Shown here one piece after another: positions 23,431 through 30,496 of a stretch of 30,496 nucleotides of DNA (the stretch's first letter is position 1; each line of letters starts with the position of its first letter). A model generated the notes under the pieces. That model had not been told where the DNA came from, made no database searches, and saw only the letters and a list, made by a program, of their open reading frames with translations. The position numbers were made by a program, and so were the translations under genes. The DNA comes from CALMFQ01 sp964495595 (GTDB lineage: Bacteria > Pseudomonadota > Gammaproteobacteria > Burkholderiales > SCOH01), in assembly GCA_964495595.1 (NCBI GenBank), contig CAZBWH010000036.1, positions 1-30,496 of the forward strand. The letters run 5' to 3'.

Positions 23431-23967
23431 ATGGCCCCTGATTCCAGCCAGCGTAAACGCTGCTTCCCGCCCGTCGTCGACGCCGCCACCCGGGTGCTGA
23501 TCCTGGGTAGCCTGCCCGGCGAGACCTCGCTGGCGGCGAGGCAGTATTATGCCCACCCGCGCAACCAGTTCTGGCCGCTGCTGGGCAGCCTGCTGCAACG
23601 TGACCTGCCAGCCCTGCCTTACGCCCAGCGGCTGGACTGCCTGTTGCAACACGGCATCGGCCTGTGGGACGTGATTGCCCAAGCGCAGCGCCGTGGCAGC
23701 CTGGATACTGCCATCCGGGCATCGCAAGCCAACGACCTGCTCCCATTGCTGGCCAGACTGCCGCAGCTGGCACTGGTAGCGTTCAACGGCCAAACGGCCG
23801 GTAAACAAGCGGCAGCGCTGGCGGCCTGCGGCAGCGCCACGCTGATCCTGCCTTCCTCCAGCCCGGCGTTTACCCTGCCGTTTGCCAGCAAACAAGCCGC
23901 CTGGCAAAGGCTTGCCCCGTACATCCAGCTGCCGGCCACATGCAAGAGCGCTGCAGACCAAGCCTGA
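23431..23967 (+). CDS. DNA-deoxyinosine glycosylase (uracil-DNA glycosylase superfamily)
   Basis: A 178-residue member of the UDG superfamily, of the hypoxanthine/deoxyinosine type. It contains VLILGSLPGETSLAARQYYA then HPRNQFWPLL (H42, N45, F47, W48), the block that marks this subfamily; a second motif (TLILPSSSPAFT) matches the DNA-intercalation loop region. Such enzymes remove deaminated adenine (hypoxanthine) from DNA in base-excision repair. The start has only a weak ACGAG upstream. It lies just after a strong terminator, so it needs its own promoter, which is not clear. Its last codons take part in a hairpin with the repeat that follows. Confidence 0.85.
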   Translation: MAPDSSQRKRCFPPVVDAATRVLILGSLPGETSLAARQYYAHPRNQFWPLLGSLLQRDLPALPYAQRLDCLLQHGIGLWDVIAQAQRRGSLDTAIRASQANDLLPLLARLPQLALVAFNGQTAGKQAAALAACGSATLILPSSSPAFTLPFASKQAAWQRLAPYIQLPATCKSAADQA

Positions 23968-23978
23968 TGCGGACTGCG

Positions 23979-24008
23979 GGCCGGTCTGCAAGGCAATACC
24001 AGAGCGGC
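23979..24008. repeat. 30-bp half copy of a palindromic intergenic repeat
   Basis: This stretch, beginning GGCCGGTCTGCAAGGCAATA, matches 27784-27813 at 27 of 30 bases. It lies between two convergent genes. The left arm seen in the second copy is missing; instead TGCAGACC (23952-23959), at the end of the glycosylase gene, pairs with GGTCTGCA (23983-23990) and can form a hairpin. Confidence 0.65.
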
Positions 24009-24028
24009 TTGCAGCAAGGGTGGACAGG

Positions 24029-24916
24029 CTAGCTGCCTGCCAGATACCCCAGCAACTGTTTGGCGTGGCTATCCAGATCCGCCACGTCGCGCACACACAC
24101 CCGCAGCTCGCGGCTGGCCCAGCTTTCGCTCAGGTCGACCAGGTTCAGCGGCAGGCTTTGTGCCAGGCGTTGTGCCGCAGCCAGGGGCAGAATGGCCACG
24201 CCGACGTGCTGCGCCACCAGCTGCGCAATGGCATCGAAACTCGGCGCCCGCACCCGCACCATCAGCGGCTTGCCTGCGAGAATGGCCATGTCTTCGATAA
24301 AGCGCTGCATCGCCCGCTCGCCGGGCATGCCAACGTAGGGGCTATCCAGCGTTTCGGCAAAGCTGCAGTGCAGGCGTGATGCCAGCGCATGTTGCTGCGA
24401 AACCAGCAGCACCAGCCGGTCCTGCCGGAACGGCAATGACAACAAGCCTTCCAGATCGAGATTGCCGTCCAGCACCCCCATTGCCAGCTCGCCGTCGCGC
24501 AGCCCCTTGAGAATCTCGCGGCTGGCGCGTTCCTCCACCTGCAGGTTCACTTCGGGAAAATCGGCCAGAAACGGCCCCAGTGCTTCCGGCAGGAAGGTGC
24601 TGTTGGCCACGGTATTGGCAGCCAGTTTCAACGTCACCTGTTGCCGACCGCTTTGCTGCTCAAGCGCCGCTTGCATGTGTTCGGCCTGTTGCCAGACCCG
24701 ATGCGCGTGATCCAGCGCAATCCGCCCGGCCGGCGTCGGCTCCAGCCCGTCCGGCCGACGCAGGAACAAGGGCAGACCAAGCCGCCCCTCCAGCTGACGC
24801 AAGCGGTAACTTGCCGCCGATAGCGCCACCGGCACCGCCGCAGCCGCGGCGCTCAGACTACCGGTCTGCTCGATCAAACGCAGCAGCTGCAAATCAGCCA
24901 GGTCAAATCGGAACAT
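24029..24916 (-). CDS. LysR-family transcriptional regulator
   Basis: A 295-residue LysR regulator: N-terminal winged helix-turn-helix (LADLQLLRLIEQTGSLSAAA, then ALSAASYRLRQLEGRLGLPL) and a substrate-binding effector domain (about 90-295). It is divergent from an EamA transporter across 98 bases, and LysR proteins usually control the divergent gene. The spacer contains TGCCAATAATTGCCA (direct repeat of TGCCA around a CAAT-A-ATTG palindrome), a possible binding site. The effector is unknown. No Shine-Dalgarno is evident before the ATG at 24916. Confidence 0.92.
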   Translation of the reverse strand: MFRFDLADLQLLRLIEQTGSLSAAAAAVPVALSAASYRLRQLEGRLGLPLFLRRPDGLEPTPAGRIALDHAHRVWQQAEHMQAALEQQSGRQQVTLKLAANTVANSTFLPEALGPFLADFPEVNLQVEERASREILKGLRDGELAMGVLDGNLDLEGLLSLPFRQDRLVLLVSQQHALASRLHCSFAETLDSPYVGMPGERAMQRFIEDMAILAGKPLMVRVRAPSFDAIAQLVAQHVGVAILPLAAAQRLAQSLPLNLVDLSESWASRELRVCVRDVADLDSHAKQLLGYLAGS

Positions 24917-25014
24917 GGTTTCGTATTTTTAGAAGGAAGACTGCCAATAATTGCCATTTTCAGCTTTTTACCTTTCAACCACAATAAGCCATTCCGCCAC
25001 CATCAGGAGTCGCA

Positions 25015-25956
25015 ATGACTGACCCCAGCATCGCCCAACCGCCCCTTGCTGCACACTCCCCGCTGCCCCGGCCGACCGGCTGGCGGCAGGATGGCCGCCT
25101 GTATGCGATCCTGGCAGCCGGCGGTTTTTCGCTGAAGGCAGTGTTCGTCAAGCTCGCCTACGCCGCTGGCCCGGTCGACGCGCTGACCTTGCTGGCCATG
25201 CGCATGCTGCTGGCGCTGCCCCTGTTTGCCTGGCTGGCCATCTGCGCGCCGCGCGGCAGCCAGCTGCTGGATCGGCTTACCTTGCTGCGGATCGGGCTGC
25301 TGGCCTGTATTGGCTACTACCTGTCCAGCCTGTACGACTTCATCGGCCTGAGTTTCATCAGTACCGGACTGGAGCGGCTGATCCTGTATGTCTACCCAAC
25401 CCTGGTCGTGATGCTGGGCGCCTGGCTGCAGCGTCGCCGGCCGTCAGCTGCGCTGTGGCGCTCGCTGGCGGTGTGCTATGCCGGGCTGTTGCTGGCGTTT
25501 GGCCACGATCTGGGCCAGCAGGGCGACAGCCAGGATGTGTTGATCGGTGGCGCGTGGATCGTTGCGGCAGCGCTGGTCTACGCGCTGTACATGCTCGGTG
25601 TCGGTGAGCTGATTCCCAGGGTCGGCTCGCTGCGGCTGACCGGGCTGACAGGCATGGCTTCGTGCCTGTGGGTGCTGGCGCACTGGGCACTGTTTGGCGA
25701 ACCGGCCCGACTGCTCGCCCTGCCCGGCGAGGTGTGGCTGAATGCGGCGCTGATGGCGCTCCTGTCGACTGTGTTGCCGATCTGGTGGCTGGCGCGGGCC
25801 ATTCAGCGACTGGGGCCCGGTCCGGCGGCCGCCGCCGGCAGCATCGGGCCGATCCTGACCATGCTGGCGGCGTGGCTGTTGCTTGGCGAAGCGATTTCGC
25901 CATTGCAGCTGGCCGGGATGGCGCTGGTGATAATCGGGGTGGCGCGGCTGCGCTGA
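25015..25956 (+). CDS. EamA-family drug/metabolite transporter
   Basis: A 313-residue inner-membrane protein of the DMT superfamily, with about ten hydrophobic helices arranged as two EamA repeats (about 27-160 and 170-310). The first begins GRLYAILAAGGFSLKAVFVK, with the typical ALTLLAMRMLLALPLFAWL segment; the second ends GPGPAAAAGSIGPILTMLAA then LGEAISPLQLAGMALVIIGV. It probably exports a small metabolite. AGGAG lies 6 bases before ATG. The divergent LysR gene is the likely regulator. In-frame sequence after its stop resembles coding sequence and is listed as a gene remnant. Confidence 0.9.
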   Translation: MTDPSIAQPPLAAHSPLPRPTGWRQDGRLYAILAAGGFSLKAVFVKLAYAAGPVDALTLLAMRMLLALPLFAWLAICAPRGSQLLDRLTLLRIGLLACIGYYLSSLYDFIGLSFISTGLERLILYVYPTLVVMLGAWLQRRRPSAALWRSLAVCYAGLLLAFGHDLGQQGDSQDVLIGGAWIVAAALVYALYMLGVGELIPRVGSLRLTGLTGMASCLWVLAHWALFGEPARLLALPGEVWLNAALMALLSTVLPIWWLARAIQRLGPGPAAAAGSIGPILTMLAAWLLLGEAISPLQLAGMALVIIGVARLR

Positions 25957-26135
25957 CTGGCCACGCTGAAGGCTGAAGGCCTTGCCGTCGACATCGCCGA
26001 CGTCGTTGCTGATGCCGGCTGTTTCGCCGCAGCCAGTCGGCCGACGCAGTCAATCAGCGCATCCTGCAGCTGTTGGCGGCCTACGGCCCCAGTCGGGAAC
26101 AGGGCGCCGGCAGTCAGGCCGTTGCGCTGGCCTGA
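25957..26135 (+). pseudogene. Frameshifted remnant of an unidentified gene
   Basis: After the EamA stop the same frame reads LATLKAEGLAVDIADVVADA then GCFAAA, with GC-rich third positions like true genes here. At about 26030-26034 the likely reading switches by one base to SQSADAVNQRILQLLAAYG and continues to a TGA at 26133-26135. Together they look like the C-terminal end of a soluble protein with a frameshift and no start. The end overlaps the last 22 bases of xdhC. I do not recognise the family. It may be a decayed gene lost when the molybdenum hydroxylase genes or the transporter moved here. Confidence 0.4.
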
Positions 26136-27076
26136 CGTTTGCCCGCCCGCACCGCCACCAGTTCGGCAGCAATCGACACCGCAATTTCCGGTGGCGTTCT
26201 GCTGCCGATATCCAGCCCTACCGGGCCACGCAGCCGGGCGATCTCGGCCGCACTCAGCTCGAAATCCGCCAGCCGCTGTCGGCGCTTGGCCTGATTGGCC
26301 TGCGAACCAATCGCACCGATGAAAAAAGCCGGCGACTTGAGCGCCTCCAGCAACAGCAGGTCGTCGATTTTCGGATCGTGCGCCACCGCCACCACCGCAC
26401 TGTGCGCATCCGGCTGCCATTGCAACAGATAATCGTCCGGCATGGCCCGCACCATCCGCGCCAGCGTGGCATCCCAGGCCGCTTCGGCCTCGAAGCGCGG
26501 ATCGCAGACGGTGACATCGAACCCGACCGCAGCCGCCATCGGCGCCAGATAACGGCCGATCTGGCCGGCGCCGACAATCAGCAGCCGCCAGCGCGGGCCC
26601 AGCACCACCCGGAACAACTGGCCAGCCAGCCCGGCTTCGTCGCCCGGCGCAGCAGGCTGGCAGCGGATGTCACCGCTGGCCAGATCGACACTGCGCAACA
26701 GCCGCTCACCGGCCTGCAAGCGCTGCTGCACCTCGCGCAACATGGCCAGGGCCGGGTTCGGCTCGACCACCAGCTCCAGCGTGCCACCGCACGGCAGGCC
26801 GAAGCGGTGCGCCTCGTCGGCGGTCACGCCGTAGCGCAACAAGAACGGCAACGGCCGATCCAGCTCGCCGGCCCGCAGCCGCGCCACCAGATCGTCCTCG
26901 ATGCAGCCACCGGATACCGACCCGCCCAGCCGGCCATCCGCCGCCAGCACCGCCCACGAACCCACCGGCCGCGGCGCCGTGCCCCAGGTGCGCGCCACAC
27001 TCACCAGCCACAAGCGCTGCCCCTGCTCCGCCCAGGCCAGGGCGTCGTGCAATACCTGTTGATCTTCTGCCAGCAT
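26114..27076 (-). CDS. XdhC/CoxI family molybdenum hydroxylase maturation factor
   Basis: XdhC-type proteins bind molybdenum cofactor and help sulfurate and insert it into xanthine dehydrogenase-like enzymes. It has 320 residues from MLAEDQQVLHDALAWAEQG. The family motif GSVSGGCIEDDLV (cysteine at 58) is intact, and a Rossmann segment RLLIVGAGQIGRYLAP follows at about 155-170, with GAIGSQANQAKRRQRL and VGLDIGSRTPPEIAVSIAAE at the C-terminus. I prefer the start at 27076, which matches the family N-terminus, with AAAGGA 11 bases upstream; the frame extends to 27112. It is divergent from the MocA-like gene. Together with the IorAB-like pair it forms one cofactor-enzyme module. Confidence 0.93.
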   Translation of the reverse strand: MLAEDQQVLHDALAWAEQGQRLWLVSVARTWGTAPRPVGSWAVLAADGRLGGSVSGGCIEDDLVARLRAGELDRPLPFLLRYGVTADEAHRFGLPCGGTLELVVEPNPALAMLREVQQRLQAGERLLRSVDLASGDIRCQPAAPGDEAGLAGQLFRVVLGPRWRLLIVGAGQIGRYLAPMAAAVGFDVTVCDPRFEAEAAWDATLARMVRAMPDDYLLQWQPDAHSAVVAVAHDPKIDDLLLLEALKSPAFFIGAIGSQANQAKRRQRLADFELSAAEIARLRGPVGLDIGSRTPPEIAVSIAAELVAVRAGKRQASATA

Positions 27077-27141
27077 GACGGGCTTGATCCTTTCAATCTG
27101 ATACATCAACAATGGCGCCCTACTTCATCCAGAGCACTGCC

Positions 27142-27741
27142 ATGACACTCTGCGCCATCCTGCTTGCCGCCGGCACCTCACGCCGCTTTGGGCCGCACAA
27201 CAAACTGCTGGCCCCACTGCCGGACGGCGAGTGGCTCGCCGTTGCAGCGGCCCGCCCCTTGCTGCAGACGGTTGGCCAGGTGGTCGCGGTGCTGCGCCCT
27301 GACACCCCGCAACTGGCTGCGCAACTGGCGGCACTGGGCTGCCGGGTGGTGGAACACGCCGGGGCCGACGCCGGGATGGGCAGCTCGCTGGCCGCCGGCA
27401 TTGCCGCCGCCGGGGAATGTGACGGCTGGCTGGTGGCACTGGCTGACATGCCGCACATCCAGCCGCAGACGATCGGCGCCGTCGCCGATGCGCTGCGCCA
27501 AGGCGCTGCCCTTGCCCGCCCGCAGCATCACGGCCGGCCGGGGCATCCGGTCGGCTTCGCCGCGCAGTTCCGCGATGCGTTGCTGGCGCTTGACGACGAC
27601 ACCGGCGCACGCCACATCGTCGCCGCACATCGCCCCGCGCTGCGGCTGATCGACTGCAACGATCCGGGAATCTTGCTGGATATTGATACGCCGGCCGATC
27701 TGGCAGCGTGGCAAAGCGCTGAGCCACGCGCTTCGGCCTGA
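27142..27741 (+). CDS. MocA/MobA-like nucleotidyltransferase (molybdenum cofactor cytidylyltransferase)
   Basis: A 199-residue NTP transferase. The signature LAAGTSRRFG then K21 binds the nucleotide, and LADMPHI carries the metal-binding aspartate; ARPQHHGRPGHPVGF is the molybdopterin-binding region in this family. MocA proteins convert Mo-molybdopterin to the cytosine dinucleotide form used by xanthine dehydrogenase-family enzymes, which fits the IorB-like gene next door. The start at 27142 fits the family N-terminus MTLCAILLAAG; an upstream in-frame ATG at 27112 would add ten unmatched residues. It is convergent with the IorB-like gene across a palindromic repeat. Confidence 0.92.
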   Translation: MTLCAILLAAGTSRRFGPHNKLLAPLPDGEWLAVAAARPLLQTVGQVVAVLRPDTPQLAAQLAALGCRVVEHAGADAGMGSSLAAGIAAAGECDGWLVALADMPHIQPQTIGAVADALRQGAALARPQHHGRPGHPVGFAAQFRDALLALDDDTGARHIVAAHRPALRLIDCNDPGILLDIDTPADLAAWQSAEPRASA

Positions 27742-27745
27742 TCTG

Positions 27746-27824
27746 GCAGCCTGTCGGGCAGACCGCGCTGGTATTGGCCTGCAGGCCGGCCTGCGAGGCA
27801 ATACCAGCGCGGCGCGCAGCCCGA
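27746..27824. repeat. Full palindromic repeat between convergent genes
   Basis: CCGCGCTGGTATTG (27763-27776) pairs perfectly with CAATACCAGCGCGG (27799-27812); the loop contains another palindrome, GCAGGCCGGCCTGC (27781-27794). TCGGGC (27754-27759) and GCCCGA (27819-27824) can add an outer stem. The right arm matches 23979-24008, and 27746-27763 is the second copy of the 18-bp repeat at 19056. Placed between two convergent genes, it may serve as a bidirectional 3' end structure; it resembles REP-type repeats. Confidence 0.75.
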
Positions 27825-27869
27825 TGCCGGGCAACTGGAACGCAGCGGATTGCCCCGCACGGCAGGGCC

Positions 27870-30134
27870 TTATGCCAGCTTGAGCGGCAAACTGCGCAGC
27901 CGTTGGCCGGTGAGCCGGAACAAGGCATTGGCCACGGCCGGCGCGACCGGCGGCACACCCGGCTCACCGACACCGCCCGGCGCCTCGGCGCTGGAGACGA
28001 TGTGGGTTTCGACGTGGGGCGCGTCGGCCATTTTCAGCAACGGGTAATCGCTGAAGCTGGATTGCTGCACCTGGCCGTTCTTGAGCTCGATGTCACCGTA
28101 CAGCGCGGCGCTAAGGCCGAAAATCACCCCGCCTTCGATCTGCTGCCGCACCGTGTCCGGCTGCACCACAAAACCGCAATCAATGGCACACACGACCCGA
28201 TGCACGCGGATCGCCTTGTCGGCCGTGAGCGAGACTTCGACCACCTGCGCCGCAATCGAGCCAAACGATTCAGCCAGTGCGATGCCGTGGGCGCGGCCGG
28301 CGGGCAGCGGCTTGCCATAGCCGGCCTTGTCCAGCGCCAGTTGCAGCACGGCGCGGTAACGTGGCTGATCCTGCAGCAGGGCCATGCGGAACTCGGCGCC
28401 ATCACGGCCGGCGGCGTGCGCCAGTTCGTCGATCCAGGCTTCGAGGAAAAATGCCTGGAACGAGTGGCCAACGCTGCGCCAGTAGCCCACCGGCACGCCG
28501 ATGTCGGCCTTGATGCCGGCAAAGCGCATGTTCGGCACCCGGTACGGCAGATCGTAGCCACCTTCAATCATGGTCTTGTCCGGGCCGGCGCCCAACAGGC
28601 CCAACCGACTCATCTGCTGGTGGCCAATCGACGGGCTGGCGCTTTTCAGCGCCAGGTATTGCAGCTGGCCGCGACTGTCCAGATGCGCACTGTATTCGGC
28701 CACGGCGGCCGGGCGATAGAAATCGTGGCGCGTGTCTTCTTCGCGCGACCAGATCAGCTTGACCGGCCGACCCGGCATCTGCCTGGCCAGAAACACCGCC
28801 TGGGCGATGAAATCGACATCCAGCCGGCGGCCGAAACCGCCGCCGAGCAAGGTGGTATGCAGCTTGACCTGGCTGCTGGATACGCCGGCAACACTGGCAG
28901 CCACCTTGGCGGCAAACCCCTGCATCTGCGTCGGCGACCAGACTTCGACGCCGTCGTCGGTCACCAGCGCAGTGGTGTTCATCGGCTCCATCGTAGCGTG
29001 CGCCAGCAGCGGGGCGCGGAACGTGGCATGCAAGACCTTGTCGCTGGCCGCCGGCTCCCGGCTGCTGTCACCGGCGCTGTGGTAGGTAAAGCCGCTGCTG
29101 TCCGCCAGCGCCTTGTCCAGAAAGGCGTACAACGCCGCATTGTCGATGCCGGCCAGCGGGCCGCCCTGCCACTGGATATCGATACTGTCGACCGCCTGCT
29201 TCGCCTGCCAGTAGCTGTCGGCAATCACCGCCACGCCGGCGGTGGCACCGTTCAGCGGTGGCAGCTCCACCACCTTGTGCACACCCGGCGCCTTGCCGGC
29301 AGCAGCGGCATCGAAGCGGCCCACCTTGCCGCCCAGCTCCGGATTCATGCGCAGCGTAGCGATCAGCATATTCGGCAGTTTGACGTCGATACCGTACACC
29401 GCCTTGCCCTGCACCTTGGCCGGCAAATCCCGGCGCGGCACCGGTTTGCCCAGCAGGGTGAACTGGCCGGGCTGCTTGAGCACCACATCGGATGGCGGAG
29501 TCAAGGTCACCGCCGTGTCGAGCAGCTCGCCAAACGCCGCACTGCGGCCGTCGCCAGCAATCACCCTGCCCTGCTCCACCCGCAGGCTGGCCGCAGCCAC
29601 GCCCCACTGTTGCGCCGCTGCCGCCTTGAGCCATTCCCGCGCCGTAGCACCGGCACGCCGCATCGGCAACCACGCATCACGCACACTGGTGCTGCCCCCC
29701 GTCATAATCAGCTTGAGCATTCTGGCAGCCGTGTCGGTAGTCCAGCGCCCCATGCTGACAATCCAGCCCTTGTCGTCCGGGCGAAATGGCAGCATCAGCG
29801 ACGCAGCAGTCAGGTTGGCAAATTCGCCGTCAATCGGCGCATCTTCGAGCACGATATCGTCCAGCCGGCAACCGAGCTCTTCCGCTACCAGCAACGGCAA
29901 TGCGGTGTGAATGCCCTGCCCCATTTCCGAACGCGGCATGGCAAGAAATACCTTGCCATCGCGAGTCAGACGAATCCAGGCGTTGAGCTGCGCTTCGCCG
30001 ACGGTCTTGTCGTTGCTGCCAGCAACAAACGTCGCCACCGGCTTGCTGGCGCATCCCACCAGCAAGGCGCCGCTGGTGAGTGACGCGGTAATCAGGAACT
30101 GGCGGCGCGAGGGGTTGGCAGGTGTGCGGCTCAT
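27870..30134 (-). CDS. Molybdopterin-binding subunit of a xanthine dehydrogenase-family hydroxylase (IorB-like)
   Basis: A 754-residue molybdenum hydroxylase subunit of the isoquinoline 1-oxidoreductase beta type. It begins with a Tat signal (SRRQFL, residues 9-14) followed by a hydrophobic stretch and LVGC with C28, so it may be an exported Tat lipoprotein. Family motifs include GGGFGRRLDVDF, the MEPMNTTALV segment, and near the C-terminus GVGEPGVPPVAPAVANALFR with the catalytic glutamate at E724. These enzymes hydroxylate N-heterocycles or oxidise aldehydes using water; the substrate here cannot be read from sequence. It overlaps the upstream 2Fe-2S gene by 4 bases (ATGA), so the two subunits are coupled. 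Confidence 0.93.
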   Translation of the reverse strand: MSRTPANPSRRQFLITASLTSGALLVGCASKPVATFVAGSNDKTVGEAQLNAWIRLTRDGKVFLAMPRSEMGQGIHTALPLLVAEELGCRLDDIVLEDAPIDGEFANLTAASLMLPFRPDDKGWIVSMGRWTTDTAARMLKLIMTGGSTSVRDAWLPMRRAGATAREWLKAAAAQQWGVAAASLRVEQGRVIAGDGRSAAFGELLDTAVTLTPPSDVVLKQPGQFTLLGKPVPRRDLPAKVQGKAVYGIDVKLPNMLIATLRMNPELGGKVGRFDAAAAGKAPGVHKVVELPPLNGATAGVAVIADSYWQAKQAVDSIDIQWQGGPLAGIDNAALYAFLDKALADSSGFTYHSAGDSSREPAASDKVLHATFRAPLLAHATMEPMNTTALVTDDGVEVWSPTQMQGFAAKVAASVAGVSSSQVKLHTTLLGGGFGRRLDVDFIAQAVFLARQMPGRPVKLIWSREEDTRHDFYRPAAVAEYSAHLDSRGQLQYLALKSASPSIGHQQMSRLGLLGAGPDKTMIEGGYDLPYRVPNMRFAGIKADIGVPVGYWRSVGHSFQAFFLEAWIDELAHAAGRDGAEFRMALLQDQPRYRAVLQLALDKAGYGKPLPAGRAHGIALAESFGSIAAQVVEVSLTADKAIRVHRVVCAIDCGFVVQPDTVRQQIEGGVIFGLSAALYGDIELKNGQVQQSSFSDYPLLKMADAPHVETHIVSSAEAPGGVGEPGVPPVAPAVANALFRLTGQRLRSLPLKLA

Positions 30135-30496
30135 GCTTTGTTACCCCCGTTTTTCGCCGCGACATGGATCGCTTCACGCACCCGCTGATAGGTGCCGCAA
30201 CGGCAGATATTGGTGATGTTGTCGTCGATGTCCTGGTCGCTCGGATTGGGATTTTTCTGCAGCAGCGCAGCCGACGCCATGATCATGCCCGACTGGCAAT
30301 AACCGCACTGCGGCGCCTGCACTTCCAGCCAGGCCTGCTGCAACGGGTGCAGCGTTTCAGTCGCCAGACCTTCGATGGTGGTGACGCTCTTGCCTTCGAT
30401 GGCCGAAACCGGCATGACACAGCTGCGGGTGGCTTCGCCGTCGATCAGCACGGTGCAGGCGCCGCAGGCAGCGATGCCGCAGCCGAACTTGGTGCC
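30131..30496 (-). CDS. 2Fe-2S subunit of the molybdenum hydroxylase (IorA-like), 5' end beyond window
   Basis: Iron-sulfur electron-transfer partner of the IorB-like subunit. About 121 C-terminal residues are visible and the gene continues past base 30496. The first cluster is seen in part as C-x4-C-x2-C (FGCGIAACGACTVLIDG), and the second, helical cluster domain shows CGYCQSGMIMASAALL and ICRCGTYQRVREAIHVAAK. Its TGA overlaps the ATG of the IorB-like gene. As a full-length IorA is about 150 residues, roughly 30 residues are missing. Electrons probably pass on to a cytochrome c in this family, but no such gene is seen here. Confidence 0.93.
   Translation of the reverse strand, partial: GTKFGCGIAACGACTVLIDGEATRSCVMPVSAIEGKSVTTIEGLATETLHPLQQAWLEVQAPQCGYCQSGMIMASAALLQKNPNPSDQDIDDNITNICRCGTYQRVREAIHVAAKNGGNKA

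Noticed and set aside
26045..26080. Resemblance of the remnant region to the MITE terminus (GCGCTGATTGA)
   Set aside because: The match covers only about 16 of 18 bases on the reverse strand, has no partner end at the right distance and no target duplication; it reads better as coding sequence (VNQRIL).
25982..27145. 387-codon plus-strand open frame
   Set aside because: Mostly antisense to xdhC; no family resemblance. Only its first part overlaps the proposed gene remnant, and in a different frame.
27774..30083. 769-codon plus-strand open frame
   Set aside because: Antisense to the IorB-like gene with recognisable motifs on the minus strand; the plus frame shows no domain.
1..30496. CRISPR arrays, prophage, toxin-antitoxin or known defence genes
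   Set aside because: No regularly spaced repeats, phage structural genes or defence domains were seen on either strand.

Overview
The window reads as a chromosomal segment of a GC-rich betaproteobacterium, most likely order Neisseriales (Chromobacteriaceae or a relative such as Chromobacterium, Vogesella or Aquitalea). This is inferred from the close resemblance of Dxs, FolE2, RecR and DnaX to Neisseriales proteins as I remember them, and from the DUF3579, DUF2788 and DUF2799 proteins. Species cannot be fixed from sequence alone. Nearly all genes are ordinary housekeeping genes. There is no prophage, CRISPR array or complete insertion sequence. One 10-base N run at 8425-8434 marks an assembly join inside dxs.

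Layout. 1-2486: 3'-truncated acnB on the minus strand. 2487-2914: acnB promoter plus a 197-bp MITE-like element with terminal inverted repeats and a 4-bp target duplication. 2915-10843, plus strand: a membrane HD-GYP sensor, fbp, xseB-ispA-dxs (isoprenoid precursor and prenyl diphosphate synthesis) and folE2. 10922-13331, minus strand: a degenerate retropepsin-like protein, yajQ, a DUF2799 lipoprotein, ppnP and DUF2788. 13500-15707, minus strand: argF then argG (arginine synthesis), with a divergent DUF3579 gene. 16305-19041, minus strand: dnaX-ybaB-recR, with a decayed copy of the MITE-like repeat in the dnaX-ybaB spacer. 19174-19420: tRNA-Ser(GGA) and the SRP RNA gene. 19421-19814: AT-rich regulatory region ahead of a small XRE regulator.

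20185-23967: a radical SAM protein that seems to start at CTG, uspA, then thioesterase, TerB-like and MoxR-type ATPase genes ending at a strong terminator, then a deoxyinosine glycosylase-type gene. 24029-25956: a LysR regulator divergent from an EamA transporter. 25957-26135: a probable frameshifted gene remnant. 26114-30496: a molybdenum hydroxylase module of XdhC maturation factor, MocA-like cytidylyltransferase, and IorB-like (molybdopterin, Tat signal) and IorA-like (2Fe-2S) subunits, the last running off the window.

The most unusual signals are non-coding or small-scale. They are the two copies of the MITE-like element, a palindromic repeat placed between convergent genes, a retropepsin fold whose DTG triad is changed, the CTG start, a structured spacer with a possible 22-codon ORF downstream of ppnP, and the gene remnant. 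I did not find a convincing new multi-gene defence or biosynthetic system.
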